The notes under the pieces were generated by a model that saw only the letters and a list, made by a program, of their open reading frames with translations, was not told where the DNA came from and did not search any database. Shown one piece after another: positions 26,734 to 35,681 of a DNA stretch of 64,000 nt (within the stretch, counting starts at the first letter, position 1; every line of letters begins with the position of its first letter). A program made the position numbers and the translations under genes. This DNA is from Leuconostoc miyukkimchii (GTDB taxonomy: Bacteria > Bacillota > Bacilli > Lactobacillales > Lactobacillaceae), in contig NZ_BPKY01000001.1 of assembly GCF_019656055.1 (NCBI RefSeq), forward strand, positions 372,001 to 436,000, given 5' to 3'.

Positions 26734-27504
26734 ATGACAGTAGAAAAAATAGAAAACGTTTTGAAAAATGGTAAAGGTTTTATAGGGTTTACCGTGGCTG
26801 GTGATCCAAATTTTAGTAAAAGTGTAGATTATGTTGTATCTTTAGCAGAATCTGGTGCAGACGTTGTTGAAATTGGTATTGCTTTTTCAGATCCGTCAGC
26901 AGATGGAGATACAATAATGAAAGCTGATTTGCGTGCGTTGAATGCTGGTTCAACAACTGAACGTGTATTTGAAATGGTTGGTAAAATTCGTGAACGTACC
27001 CAGGTACCATTGGTTTTTCTTACCTACGTTAATCCAGTTTTTAAATATGGTTTTGATAGATTTTTAGCCAAAATGCAATCACTTAATGTTGAAGGTATTA
27101 TTATGCCTGATATGCCATTAGAAGAACAAGCGGAATTTGTGACACTAGCTGAAAAATATGAGCGATCATTTATTCAGTTAGTCACTTTAAAATCAGGAAA
27201 TCGTATTCCAAAATTGATGTCACGTGCATCAGGCTTTGTGTATGTGGTCAGTTCATTAGGTATTACTGGTGCACGTAAGAAGTTAACAACTGAATCGCGA
27301 GCGATCATTGAAAAAATTCGCACGTTAACTGACTTGCCTATAGCGATTGGATTTGGCATTAGCACGCCAAAACAGGTGGCGCAGTTTGATTATGCCGATG
27401 CCGTCATTGTTGGTTCAGCCATTGTGTCTGAAATTGAGGCGCATCCATACGACGCTGAGCATTATCTTGAAAACATGGTACAAGCAATGAAAGCGGCAAG
27501 ATAA
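26734..27504 (+). CDS. trpA: Tryptophan synthase alpha chain
   Basis: A 256-residue TIM-barrel subunit cleaving indole-3-glycerol phosphate to indole, which passes to TrpB. Catalytic Glu in DVVEIGIAFSDPSADGDTI (about residue 49) and Asp in the same segment (about 60) are present, and the phosphate loop is visible as IGFGIST. AAGGAAAA precedes the ATG. In most operons trpA directly follows trpB, but here they are separated by D, C and F, so coupled translation of the complex is lost. Confidence 0.97.
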   Translation: MTVEKIENVLKNGKGFIGFTVAGDPNFSKSVDYVVSLAESGADVVEIGIAFSDPSADGDTIMKADLRALNAGSTTERVFEMVGKIRERTQVPLVFLTYVNPVFKYGFDRFLAKMQSLNVEGIIMPDMPLEEQAEFVTLAEKYERSFIQLVTLKSGNRIPKLMSRASGFVYVVSSLGITGARKKLTTESRAIIEKIRTLTDLPIAIGFGISTPKQVAQFDYADAVIVGSAIVSEIEAHPYDAEHYLENMVQAMKAAR

Positions 27505-27532
27505 CACGAATGCAGTTGCGAAAGGTGAAAAA

Positions 27533-28906
27533 ATGACACGATTTATTAAAACTATTGATGCTGATACCATTAGTGTTGTTAGTGCGTACTTACGGTTAAG
27601 AGGGGAACACACTTTTTTACTCGAATCAGTGCCGACAGAACAAACAACTGCTCGATACTCAATTATTGCCGTTGATCCAGTTCATGAGTTTAAAGCTACC
27701 GGCATTAAAGTAACGATTGATGGGTATACCAGTGAAAATGCTGATCCATTAGATGTTTTGAACGAATTGGTTGAAGATCAAACATATCTGAGCGAGAAAT
27801 TGCCATTCCAAGGTGGTGCAATTGGATATGTGGGATTTGACACAATTGGAATTTATGAAAAGATAGGTCAGACACCAACAGATGAATTAAATATGCCTGA
27901 TATACACATGTTTTTATATGAAACATTTATTATATTTGATCACCAAAAAGAAACGATTACAATCGTAGCAGATAATCTTTATTCCCATACTGATGAAATA
28001 ACACTCAAACAAACCTTGGTGCAAATTGAATCAAAACTCAAAAAACAAGTATCGGCTGAATTAAATGCTATACAAGTGTCACCAATTTCTCCTAAATCAA
28101 ATTTAACACCAACAGAATTCAAAACGATTGTGAATCGTACAAAATCATTAATTGTTGAAGGCGACATGTTTCAAATGGTACCATCTCAACGTTTTAGTTT
28201 TGATTTTAAAGATGATCCATTTGATTTTTATCGGCAGTTACGACGTACCAATCCATCCCCATACCTGTATTACATGGATTTTGGTGACAGTCAAATTGTT
28301 GGTTCTTCTCCTGAAAGTTTAGTGACAGTACGTGATCAAACAGTGACGACCAATCCAATTGCTGGTACGCGTAAGCGTGGAGAGTCGAATGCAGAGGATA
28401 ATATACTCTCAGAAGAATTGCGACATAGTGAGAAGGAATTGGCAGAACATAAAATGCTAGTTGACTTGGGTCGAAATGATCTGGGGAAAATTTCTGAATA
28501 TGGCAGTGTTGAAGTTACTAGCTTTTTAAAGATTCAAAAATACCGTTATGTGATGCATTTGGTGTCTGAAATTAAGGGAACTTTGCGTAAAAACACACCA
28601 GCAATTGACGCTTTAAAGGCGACTTTACCGGCAGGAACAGTGAGTGGCGCACCAAAAGTGCGAGCACTACAACGAATTTATGAAATGGAACCTGTTAAAC
28701 GTGGTGTTTATGCAGGGGCAATAGGATATTTATCACGTGATAACCAAATGGATTTTGCCATTGCAATTCGTACAATGATTATCAAAGATCAACGTGGTTA
28801 TGTACAGGCGGGTGCTGGCATCGTTTATGATTCAATACCTGAAAATGAATATCAAGAGACAATTAATAAAGCTAAAGCGTTACTTAATGTGGGAGGTGAG
28901 TCATGA
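27533..28906 (+). CDS. trpE: Anthranilate synthase component I
   Basis: A 457-residue chorismate-utilising enzyme. The N-terminal FLLES motif (about residue 27) belongs to the tryptophan feedback site. The catalytic half carries GTRKRGE, DLGRNDLGKI and LPAGTVSGAPKVRA. It makes anthranilate from chorismate with the TrpG amidotransferase. AAAGGTG precedes the ATG. It lies at the distal end of the operon, reversed from the usual trpEG-first order, and overlaps trpG by 4 bp. Confidence 0.97.
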   Translation: MTRFIKTIDADTISVVSAYLRLRGEHTFLLESVPTEQTTARYSIIAVDPVHEFKATGIKVTIDGYTSENADPLDVLNELVEDQTYLSEKLPFQGGAIGYVGFDTIGIYEKIGQTPTDELNMPDIHMFLYETFIIFDHQKETITIVADNLYSHTDEITLKQTLVQIESKLKKQVSAELNAIQVSPISPKSNLTPTEFKTIVNRTKSLIVEGDMFQMVPSQRFSFDFKDDPFDFYRQLRRTNPSPYLYYMDFGDSQIVGSSPESLVTVRDQTVTTNPIAGTRKRGESNAEDNILSEELRHSEKELAEHKMLVDLGRNDLGKISEYGSVEVTSFLKIQKYRYVMHLVSEIKGTLRKNTPAIDALKATLPAGTVSGAPKVRALQRIYEMEPVKRGVYAGAIGYLSRDNQMDFAIAIRTMIIKDQRGYVQAGAGIVYDSIPENEYQETINKAKALLNVGGES

Positions 28907-29469
28907 TTTTATTAGTTGATAATTATGATTCATTTACTTACAATTTAGCTCAAATTATTGGTCAAATTTCAGATCTGAAAATACTACGTAATGATGACGC
29001 GCAATTATATGAAGTGGCAGAAGAAGCTGATGGTATTATATTTTCGCCAGGTCCTGGTCGACCAAGTGAGGCTGGTGAAATGGAAAATATGATTCGACAA
29101 TTTTCTGAAACTAAACCAATACTTGGCATTTGTTTAGGACATCAAGCAATTGCGGAAGTATTTGGTGGTGCGGTTGAAAAAGCATCAGAAGTTCGGCACG
29201 GTAAAGTATCAACCATGTTATCAAAAGAACCCTCAAAATTGTTTGGTTCAAAAAATACAGAAATTATGCGCTATCACTCATTAATTGTTGCTCGTGACAA
29301 AATGCCTGCGAATTTTGTCGTAACTGGTGTTGCTAGTGATGATCTAGAAGTGATGGCAATGCAACATATGTCGTTACCTATTTTTGGTTTGCAATTTCAT
29401 CCTGAGTCAATCGGAACACCATCTGGTTCTAAAATGATTGAAAACTTTGTGACGTTGACTCAAAAATGA
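28903..29469 (+). CDS. trpG: Anthranilate synthase component II (glutamine amidotransferase)
   Basis: A 188-residue class I glutamine amidotransferase. The triad is visible: Cys in GICLGHQAI (about residue 78), and His and Glu in LQFHPESIG near the C-terminus. It supplies ammonia to TrpE. In some bacteria a single TrpG/PabA serves folate synthesis too; that cannot be decided here. It overlaps trpE by 4 bp. No clear terminator follows in the 200 bp before the next gene. Confidence 0.95.
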   Translation: MILLVDNYDSFTYNLAQIIGQISDLKILRNDDAQLYEVAEEADGIIFSPGPGRPSEAGEMENMIRQFSETKPILGICLGHQAIAEVFGGAVEKASEVRHGKVSTMLSKEPSKLFGSKNTEIMRYHSLIVARDKMPANFVVTGVASDDLEVMAMQHMSLPIFGLQFHPESIGTPSGSKMIENFVTLTQK

Positions 29470-29597
29470 ACGTAAAAGTCACACTAATCATTTACTAGTT
29501 CATTAAAATGCTATCAAAATTTAAGCTGTTTAAATATCAATCGTAATGGTAATTAGAGCTTGCCTTCTCCAGAAATGTTGATTAGTTTATTGTATGC

Positions 29598-29626
29598 TTG
29601 GACAACGTGGCTTCATATGGTAAAAT
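29598..29626 (+). promoter_or_regulatory. Promoter of the HAM1-like gene
   Basis: TTGGAC, a 17 bp spacer, then TAAAAT (29621-29626) with an upstream TGG extension. Confidence 0.65.
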
Positions 29627-29673
29627 AAAAAAACTAGTGAATTAAAAATATGTTACGAAATAAGGAGTCTCTA

Positions 29674-30282
29674 ATGGCTAATAAACTAGTGGTAGCATCA
29701 AATAATTCAGCTAAAACTAATGAGATTAAAAATGTATTTTTTGAATTTGGTTTTGAAGTTGTTAATTATCGGGAATTGATTGATGAAAAGGTTTTTCCAG
29801 TTGAGACAACGACGAATCAATATAGCAATGCATTAAACAAGGCTAAATTTATTCAACATTTTCTTCCAGATGAAAATATTTTAGCAGATGATACTGGTGC
29901 TTATTTTTCGGCCTTTCCGAAACGTTTTGGGCTAGCCACTTCACGTGAACTAAAAGCACTTGGGTTGAAATCAATTTCTGAAGAAGACAACTATTTATTA
30001 AATTTGTATACATCAGAATTAGATCGTTCGGCTTATTTAGAGGCACTATTTATTTTAGTCACACCTACAGGTAAAATATTCAAAAGTATCGGTAAGGGTG
30101 GGGTAACATTGGCTCACAGTGAACGGGGATCATATTCTGTGGGATTTGATACATTATTTGAAGCTGAAAATAGTAAAACCTTTGCTGAAATGCCAATGGC
30201 TGAGCGTGTTATTTATTCACATCGTGGTCGCGCAGCTGAAAAACTAGTGAAGAAGATAAACCAGAATCTGTACGAACAATGA
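29674..30282 (+). CDS. Non-canonical purine NTP pyrophosphatase family protein (HAM1/RdgB-like)
   Basis: A 202-residue Ham1-fold protein. It starts NKLVVASNNSAKTNEIKNVF, the family's nucleotide-binding opening (usually ATxNxxKxxE), and has ADDTGAYF with the catalytic-type Asp (about residue 75). The C-terminal GFDTLFEAE and SHRGRAAEKL parallel the GYDPIF and SHRxxA motifs of RdgB. It probably hydrolyses dITP/XTP to protect DNA. It is more divergent than the main RdgB, so the genome may carry another. AAGGAG precedes the ATG at 29674. Confidence 0.82.
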   Translation: MANKLVVASNNSAKTNEIKNVFFEFGFEVVNYRELIDEKVFPVETTTNQYSNALNKAKFIQHFLPDENILADDTGAYFSAFPKRFGLATSRELKALGLKSISEEDNYLLNLYTSELDRSAYLEALFILVTPTGKIFKSIGKGGVTLAHSERGSYSVGFDTLFEAENSKTFAEMPMAERVIYSHRGRAAEKLVKKINQNLYEQ

Positions 30283-30323
30283 GTGTGTAGATTACTTTTG
30301 TTTATGACTTAAATTTAAAAAGG

Positions 30324-30352
30324 TTGCTATTTTCAAATTATTGAGATATAAT
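30324..30352 (+). promoter_or_regulatory. Promoter of an orphan small transcript
   Basis: TTGCTA, a 17 bp spacer, then TATAAT (30347-30352). It is followed within 70 bp by an intrinsic terminator and no reading frame. Confidence 0.6.
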
Positions 30353-30358
30353 AAATGA

Positions 30359-30421
30359 GACCAACTGGGTAGAATCTATCTACCTACCCGCCACTTATTC
30401 TTCGGAGTAAGTGGCGTTTTT
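30359..30421 (+). ncRNA. Candidate small RNA or terminated leader upstream of tex (about 63 nt)
   Basis: Downstream of a near-consensus promoter there are two hairpins: GGGTAG (30369-30374) pairing with CTACCC, and CGCCACTTA with TAAGTGGCG closed by a TTCGG-containing loop, followed by five T (to 30421). The arrangement is that of a short stand-alone RNA or a leader with constitutive termination. It matches no RNA family I recognise. tex begins 140 bp downstream. Confidence 0.5.
30390..30421 (+). terminator. Intrinsic terminator of the orphan transcript
   Basis: GCCACTTA and TAAGTGGC stem with a UUCGG-type loop, followed by five T. Confidence 0.85.
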
Positions 30422-30560
30422 AATTGAAAAAAAATTTTGACATGCTTAATTTTTTTGGTCATTATTTTGTATTCACGTTATAATGAATGGTAAATGTAAA
30501 ATAACATTTTCTAAATAGGACAATATCAAATTTTGAAAGAAGATAACGGTAAACATTAAA

Positions 30561-32756
30561 ATGACTGAACTTGCTTTAACTAAATTGACACAAACAGACA
30601 CAGCTAAATATGTCGCAAAAATATTAAGTATTGGTTTTAAACAGGTCAACTCAACACTTACATTATTAAACGAGGGTTCAACGGTTCCATTTATTTCGCG
30701 CTATCGTAAAGAGATGACAGGTGAACTTGACGAAGTGCAAATTCGTGACATTCAATCAACTGCTAAGAAAGTTCAAGATTTAGCTGATCGTAAAAATACA
30801 GTTTTAAAAGCAATTGCGGATCAAGGACAATTAACACCAGATTTAAAATCAGCGATTCAAAAAGCAGAAACTTTACAGATCGTAGAAGATTTATATTTGC
30901 CTTATAAACAAAAACGACGTACTAAGGCGATGATTGCAAGGGAAAATGGCTTACAACCACTCGCTGATTTTGTCATCACACATATTACAGCAGATATCCC
31001 AAGTGATAACTACATCAATGAAAATTTACCTACAAAATCTGATGTTTTAGCAGGTGTACATGAAATTTTAGCTGAACAAATTGGTGAAAATGCGATTTAT
31101 CGACAATGGTTACGCACGCGAATGGGCACGGCTGGTGTTTTAGTATCCAATTTAAAACGTGGTGGACAAAGTAAGGACGAACAAGAAGTTTATAGTCAAT
31201 ATTATGATTATAGTGCGTCAATTAAAACGTTACTTGAAAATAAGTTTCGTATATTGGCAATAAATCGTGGTGAAAAAGATGGTGTGCTTTCTGTTAAAAT
31301 TGATTTTCCTGAAGCACGTATGGACCATTTTATTCAAACAAAAGAGTTAAATGGGCAAGCAACATTCGGGCCAGGTTATGACATCTTACGTTTGGCAATA
31401 GAAGATGCTTACAAGCGATTTATTCAACCTGCTGTTGAACGGGAAATTCGTCAGGACTTGACAGTTCAAGCACAAAATCAAGCTATTAAAGTATTTGGCG
31501 ATAACTTATATCATTTACTGATGCAAGCACCACTTAAAGGTAAAATTGTAATGGGTTTTGATCCAGGTTTTAGAACAGGGTCCAAATTAGCGATTATTGA
31601 TGAACATGGTAAATTTTTAAAAAAGCAAGTCATCTATCCGCACAAGCCTGCTAATGAAAAACAGCGAAATGATGCAGCTAAAACATTCGAGGCCCTTGTG
31701 AGTGATTACAATGTTGAACTGATTGCGATTGGTAATGGCACAGCATCTCGTGAATCTGAAGAGTTTGTCGCAACTCATTTACCGAAAGAAACGCAATACA
31801 CCATCGTTAACGAAGCTGGTGCTTCAGTGTATTCTGCTTCAGATGAAGCAAGATCAGAGTTTCCAGATTTACATGTGGAAGAACGTTCAGCTATTTCAAT
31901 TGGACGTCGTATTCAGGATCCGTTAGCAGAGCTCATTAAAATTGATCCCAAATCAGTTGGTGTGGGACAATATCAACACGATTTGAATGCGAAAGCACTT
32001 GATGAGCAGGTTGCCCACGTCGTAGAAACTGCTGTAAATCAAGTTGGCGTTAATTTAAATACCGCAAGCGTTGCATTACTAACACATATTGCTGGATTGA
32101 ATAAAACACTAGCTCAAAATATTGTTGCCTATCGTGATACGATTGGTCAATATACCTCCCGTATGCAACTCAAAAAAGTGACACGATTAGGACCAAAAGC
32201 TTTCGAGCAATCAGCAGGTTTCCTGCGTATTTTAGATGGTAAGAATGTGCTAGACAATACTGATATTCATCCTGAAAGTTACGCAGCGACTAAACAACTG
32301 ATAGAACTTGCCAATGTTAATCCTAGAAATTTAGCAACAGACGCAGCTAACCAAACTTTACAGGCTTTGAATCAAACACAAGTTGCAGATCAGCTTGGTA
32401 TCGGTATACAAACACTACATGATATTATTAGTAGCTTGCAAAAACCAGGGCGAGACGGTCGATCAGAGATGGTCGGTGCGTTGTTGAAATCAGATGTGTT
32501 ACATATTGAAGATTTAAAATCTGGTATGAAGATGCAAGGTACAGTAAGAAACGTTGTTGACTTTGGCGCCTTTGTTGATCTTGGTGTTAAACATGATGGT
32601 TTGGTGCATATTTCACGTTTATCAAAACGTCGTGTTAAATCACCATCAGAAGTTGTTGCAGTTGGCGATATTATTGACGTGTGGGTTATGGATATTGATG
32701 AAAAACGACAACGTATAGGTTTAACGATGATTGAACCAGCTGAGGAGGATTTATGA
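30561..32756 (+). CDS. tex: Tex family RNA-binding transcription accessory protein
   Basis: A 731-residue Tex protein. Domains in order: helical N-terminal region (FKQVNSTLTLLNEGSTVPFISRYRKEMTG), a YqgF-like RNase-H fold (IVMGFDPGFRTGSKLAIID, about residue 330), helix-hairpin-helix repeats (DLNTASVALLTHIAGL region, about 490-560) and a C-terminal S1 domain (GTVRNVVDFGAFVDLGVKHDGLVHIS, about 650). It binds nucleic acid and influences transcription. It overlaps the following GNAT gene by 4 bp. Confidence 0.96.
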   Translation: MTELALTKLTQTDTAKYVAKILSIGFKQVNSTLTLLNEGSTVPFISRYRKEMTGELDEVQIRDIQSTAKKVQDLADRKNTVLKAIADQGQLTPDLKSAIQKAETLQIVEDLYLPYKQKRRTKAMIARENGLQPLADFVITHITADIPSDNYINENLPTKSDVLAGVHEILAEQIGENAIYRQWLRTRMGTAGVLVSNLKRGGQSKDEQEVYSQYYDYSASIKTLLENKFRILAINRGEKDGVLSVKIDFPEARMDHFIQTKELNGQATFGPGYDILRLAIEDAYKRFIQPAVEREIRQDLTVQAQNQAIKVFGDNLYHLLMQAPLKGKIVMGFDPGFRTGSKLAIIDEHGKFLKKQVIYPHKPANEKQRNDAAKTFEALVSDYNVELIAIGNGTASRESEEFVATHLPKETQYTIVNEAGASVYSASDEARSEFPDLHVEERSAISIGRRIQDPLAELIKIDPKSVGVGQYQHDLNAKALDEQVAHVVETAVNQVGVNLNTASVALLTHIAGLNKTLAQNIVAYRDTIGQYTSRMQLKKVTRLGPKAFEQSAGFLRILDGKNVLDNTDIHPESYAATKQLIELANVNPRNLATDAANQTLQALNQTQVADQLGIGIQTLHDIISSLQKPGRDGRSEMVGALLKSDVLHIEDLKSGMKMQGTVRNVVDFGAFVDLGVKHDGLVHISRLSKRRVKSPSEVVAVGDIIDVWVMDIDEKRQRIGLTMIEPAEEDL

Positions 32757-33322
32757 AGATACAACCTGCCACAATACACGAACAAGAGGTCATTTTGTCA
32801 CTTGAACAAACAATTTTTGACGACATGGCATTAGAAATTTATGATGAATTAACTGTAGAAAACGTACAAGAAGCGCTATCGCTTGCTGTTTCAATGTCAG
32901 ATGAAAGTCGCTATCATTACAGTCGGGCATTGGTTGCTAAAAATGATGAAAATCAGGTTTTAGGCGTTATATTTGGTTATCCAGATACTGAAGAAAAACA
33001 TCTAGATCGTGCACTTCAATCCATTCTCGCTGATAAATTTAGTTATCATCGCTGGATGTTTCCTGATTCTGAAGTTTTTGATAATGAATGGTATGTGGAC
33101 TCAATTGTTGTGACAAGTGAGGCACGTGGTCAAGGTATCGGGAAAAAATTATTAGCGGCTGCTGAGAAAAAAGCAAAAGAATCAAATCGTGAGACAATTG
33201 GGTTAAATGTTGACGATGAAAATACGCGAGCACGAATGTTATACCAAAATATTGGATTTAAATCGGTCGGTCGCCTAACACTTGGCGCACACAATTATAC
33301 ACATATGCAAAAAGTAATCTAA
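32753..33322 (+). CDS. GNAT family N-acetyltransferase
   Basis: A 189-residue acetyltransferase. The acetyl-CoA-binding motif A is VTSEARGQGIGKKLLAAAEKKAKE (about residues 122-145), preceded by the strand WYVDSIVV and followed by NIGFKSVGR. The substrate is unknown. The start follows GAGGA within the end of tex (4 bp overlap), so the pair is cotranscribed and ends at a bidirectional terminator. Confidence 0.92.
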   Translation: MKIQPATIHEQEVILSLEQTIFDDMALEIYDELTVENVQEALSLAVSMSDESRYHYSRALVAKNDENQVLGVIFGYPDTEEKHLDRALQSILADKFSYHRWMFPDSEVFDNEWYVDSIVVTSEARGQGIGKKLLAAAEKKAKESNRETIGLNVDDENTRARMLYQNIGFKSVGRLTLGAHNYTHMQKVI

Positions 33323-33359
33323 AAAAAGTCATTGCTATTTATTAGCAATGACTTTTTTA
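33321..33359. terminator. Bidirectional terminator between GNAT gene and yitT
   Basis: AAAAAAGTCATTGCTA and its complement form a 16-bp stem around a 5-nt loop, with A and T runs on either side. Confidence 0.95.
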
Positions 33360-34241
33360 GAAGAAAATGAAACGTTTTTTAGGTCGTAGATATGAAAAGC
33401 CCTCACCTAATTGTTCTTGAGCAGTAAATATGGAGACAAATGCTTTGGGATCGATTTCTTGAATAATGTGTTGTACGGTGTTAACTTCCGATGGATCAAC
33501 AACAGCATAGACAACGCGTTGTTCACGATGTGAGTAACCACCTTCAGATTTTAATAGGCTCGTACCACGTTCTAACTCGTCCATTATTGCATGAGATATT
33601 TCTTCAGGATAGTCTGTAAAAATCATAAATGAACGAGCTGTGTAAGCACCTTGTTGTGTGAGACCGACAACTTGTGCAAATACAAATGATGCAATGAGCG
33701 TGTACATCATGTGAATCACATCAATGTATATTAAAGACATCAATAATACAACAGCATCTAGGGCAAACATAGTTCGTCCAATTTGAATACCTACTTTTTG
33801 TTCAATAATTCGAGCAATAACATCTGTACCACCTGATGTGCCGCCAAATCGGAAAACAATACCTAAGCCAATACCTGAGATTATACCCGCCAATAATCCG
33901 GCAATTAACATATCATGATGCAACGCTGGTGGCATGGGTATACGTTGCCAGAGGAAAAGCCAAAATGATAATGTCAGGATACCCCATATTGTATAAATGA
34001 GAGACCGACGTCCAAGGACACGATATCCAATGAGAAGCAATGGAATATTTAAAATCAAATTGCTATATGCTGGATTCCAGTTGAATAATGCGAGTAAAAT
34101 TAAGGTAATACCTGATAAGCCACCTTCAGCCAACTGGTTTGGAATATTGATATTAATTAAACTCCAACCGTAAAATCCTGTTCCAATGCTAATCATAAGG
34201 ATATCTTTTACTGAGATACGCGATAAATTTGTATTGTTCAT
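33357..34241 (-). CDS. YitT family membrane protein (DUF161/DUF2179)
   Basis: A 294-residue protein with about five membrane segments in residues 15-200, with NQLAEGGLSGITLILLALF and GIVFRFGGTSGGTDVIARII as family blocks, followed by a soluble DUF2179 domain (about 215-285) containing ERGTSLLKSEGGYSHREQRVVYAVV. The function of the family is unknown. AGGAGAA upstream of the ATG at 34241 serves as ribosome binding site. It is divergent from the Ser-rich protein gene. Confidence 0.92.
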   Translation of the reverse strand: MNNTNLSRISVKDILMISIGTGFYGWSLININIPNQLAEGGLSGITLILLALFNWNPAYSNLILNIPLLLIGYRVLGRRSLIYTIWGILTLSFWLFLWQRIPMPPALHHDMLIAGLLAGIISGIGLGIVFRFGGTSGGTDVIARIIEQKVGIQIGRTMFALDAVVLLMSLIYIDVIHMMYTLIASFVFAQVVGLTQQGAYTARSFMIFTDYPEEISHAIMDELERGTSLLKSEGGYSHREQRVVYAVVDPSEVNTVQHIIQEIDPKAFVSIFTAQEQLGEGFSYLRPKKRFIFF

Positions 34242-34313
34242 GGTAATTTATTCTCCTAAACGACATTGTTATAATCTTATCATATAATCTACTGGCAGTA
34301 GTGTAGGTATATT

Positions 34314-34322
34314 TGATATAAT
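34314..34322 (+). promoter_or_regulatory. Extended -10 promoter of the Ser-rich protein / vitamin kinase unit
   Basis: TGATATAAT, 21 bp upstream of the ATG at 34344. Confidence 0.55.
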
Positions 34323-34343
34323 AGTATCTATTGAGAGGTGCAT

Positions 34344-34847
34344 ATGGCAGATAACGATTATAAACGTCCTAAATTCCAAAAGAAAACGCATAGAATACGT
34401 AACTTTTTCCTTGTAATTGCTAGTCTGATAATTATTGGTCTAGGTGTATTTATATTTATCGGATATTCCTCATCACAAAAAACAACTGAACCGATTTCCG
34501 AAAAAGCATCTAATAGTAATACGGTAAATGAAACAATTGATTCTAATTCATCGGAAACTAGCAATGATAGCATTGAATCTAGTAGTGATAGCCAAGTTAC
34601 AAGTTCATCTGATACGCATTCGTCATCGACTACTAGCAGTTCCAAGTCTTCTAGTAGTTCTAAAAATGCTGACTCAAATCAGGACTCAGCACACTTAAAA
34701 GGCAAAACCATTACTGAGGCAATTAACTGGGCAAAAGCGCATGGTCGCTATTATTCTTGGTCAATTACATCAGGTGGGGATGATGCTATTGTGACCTCTG
34801 TAACTGATGATGGTCATAATATTAGTTTCGTTGCGTCTGCAAAATAG
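34344..34847 (+). CDS. Membrane-anchored Ser-rich protein with a PASTA-like C-terminal region
   Basis: A 167-residue protein. A basic N-terminus (about 1-20) precedes one membrane helix (about 21-41), then a low-complexity Ser/Thr/Asn/Asp stalk (about 45-115) and a C-terminal module LKGKTITEAINWAKAHGRYYSWSIT, which resembles a PASTA repeat. The topology would place stalk and module outside, where PASTA-like modules bind cell-wall fragments. The ATG at 34344 follows GAGAGGTG; a GTG two codons upstream is less likely. The vitamin kinase gene begins 18 bp downstream. The PASTA assignment is tentative. Confidence 0.7.
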   Translation: MADNDYKRPKFQKKTHRIRNFFLVIASLIIIGLGVFIFIGYSSSQKTTEPISEKASNSNTVNETIDSNSSETSNDSIESSSDSQVTSSSDTHSSSTTSSSKSSSSSKNADSNQDSAHLKGKTITEAINWAKAHGRYYSWSITSGGDDAIVTSVTDDGHNISFVASAK

Positions 34848-34865
34848 CATAACAAGAAGGGTAAA

Positions 34866-35681
34866 ATGCCAAATAAAATTTTAACAATTGCAGGTTCTGA
34901 TTCGCTTGCAGGTGGTGGGATACAGTCTGATTTGGCTACCTTTAATGAATATGGTTACTTTGGTTTAAGTGTGATGACATCAATTGTCACGGTTAAATCA
35001 CGTAATTTTAAGTTATTTCCAATCGCAACAGCAATTATTGAAGAACAATTACAGTCTGTATTGGCAGTCGATGATATTGTTGCGATTAAGGTAGGATTAT
35101 TACCAACAACTGATATTATCACGCTCGTTACCCAATATTTAAGTAATGTACACGTACCAATTATTATTGATCCCGTGATGGTTTTTAAAGAAACAACGCA
35201 TGTAGACACTAAAAAACTTGTTACTTCCGTCAGACGTCAACTACTGCCACTAGCTACGATAGTAACACCTAACATAAGAGAAGCTCAAATTATAGCCAAC
35301 CAAACAATTAATACCGTTGACGATATGAAACATGCTGCTAAATCAATTTTTGAATTTGGAGCACAGAACGTTCTCGTCAAAGGTGGCACATCAATTTTGG
35401 GTGATCAGGCGGTGGATGTGTTGTTTGATGGTTGTTCATTTCAAGTGTTTAAGCAGGATAAAATACAAGAAAAACGATTAAATCATAATGGTGCTGGTTG
35501 TACTTTATCGGCTAGTATAGCCACAAATTTGGGGCGTTCAGCAGATGTTGTATCGGCAATTGCTGATGCCAAAGACTTTGTTTGGCAAGGCATTAAAAAT
35601 GGTGTCAAGTTAAATGATGCATTTGATGACGGAAACGTTTGGCAAGGGGCTAGGAGAAGTAACTATGAAACAAAAATTTGA
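34866..35681 (+). CDS. pdxK: Pyridoxal/pyridoxine or hydroxymethylpyrimidine kinase (PdxK/ThiD family)
   Basis: A 271-residue ribokinase-fold kinase. Seen: LTIAGSDSLAGGGIQSDLATFNEYGYFG at the N-terminus (substrate and phosphate loop), VPIIIDPVMVFK, TPNIREAQII, NVLVKGG and the catalytic anion hole HNGAGCTLSASIA with its Asp position replaced by the N-G-A-G-C form typical of the PdxK/ThiD2 branch (Cys instead of Asp). It phosphorylates vitamin B6 or HMP; the sequence does not separate these fully. Overlap of 17 bp with an ECF S-component gene suggests salvage of the transported vitamin. Confidence 0.8.
   Translation: MPNKILTIAGSDSLAGGGIQSDLATFNEYGYFGLSVMTSIVTVKSRNFKLFPIATAIIEEQLQSVLAVDDIVAIKVGLLPTTDIITLVTQYLSNVHVPIIIDPVMVFKETTHVDTKKLVTSVRRQLLPLATIVTPNIREAQIIANQTINTVDDMKHAAKSIFEFGAQNVLVKGGTSILGDQAVDVLFDGCSFQVFKQDKIQEKRLNHNGAGCTLSASIATNLGRSADVVSAIADAKDFVWQGIKNGVKLNDAFDDGNVWQGARRSNYETKI

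Noticed and set aside
30359-30421. Orphan RNA as a known preQ1 or fluoride riboswitch
   Set aside because: Neither the preQ1-I/II core nor the fluoride core is present, although the TTCGG loop and terminator first suggested it.
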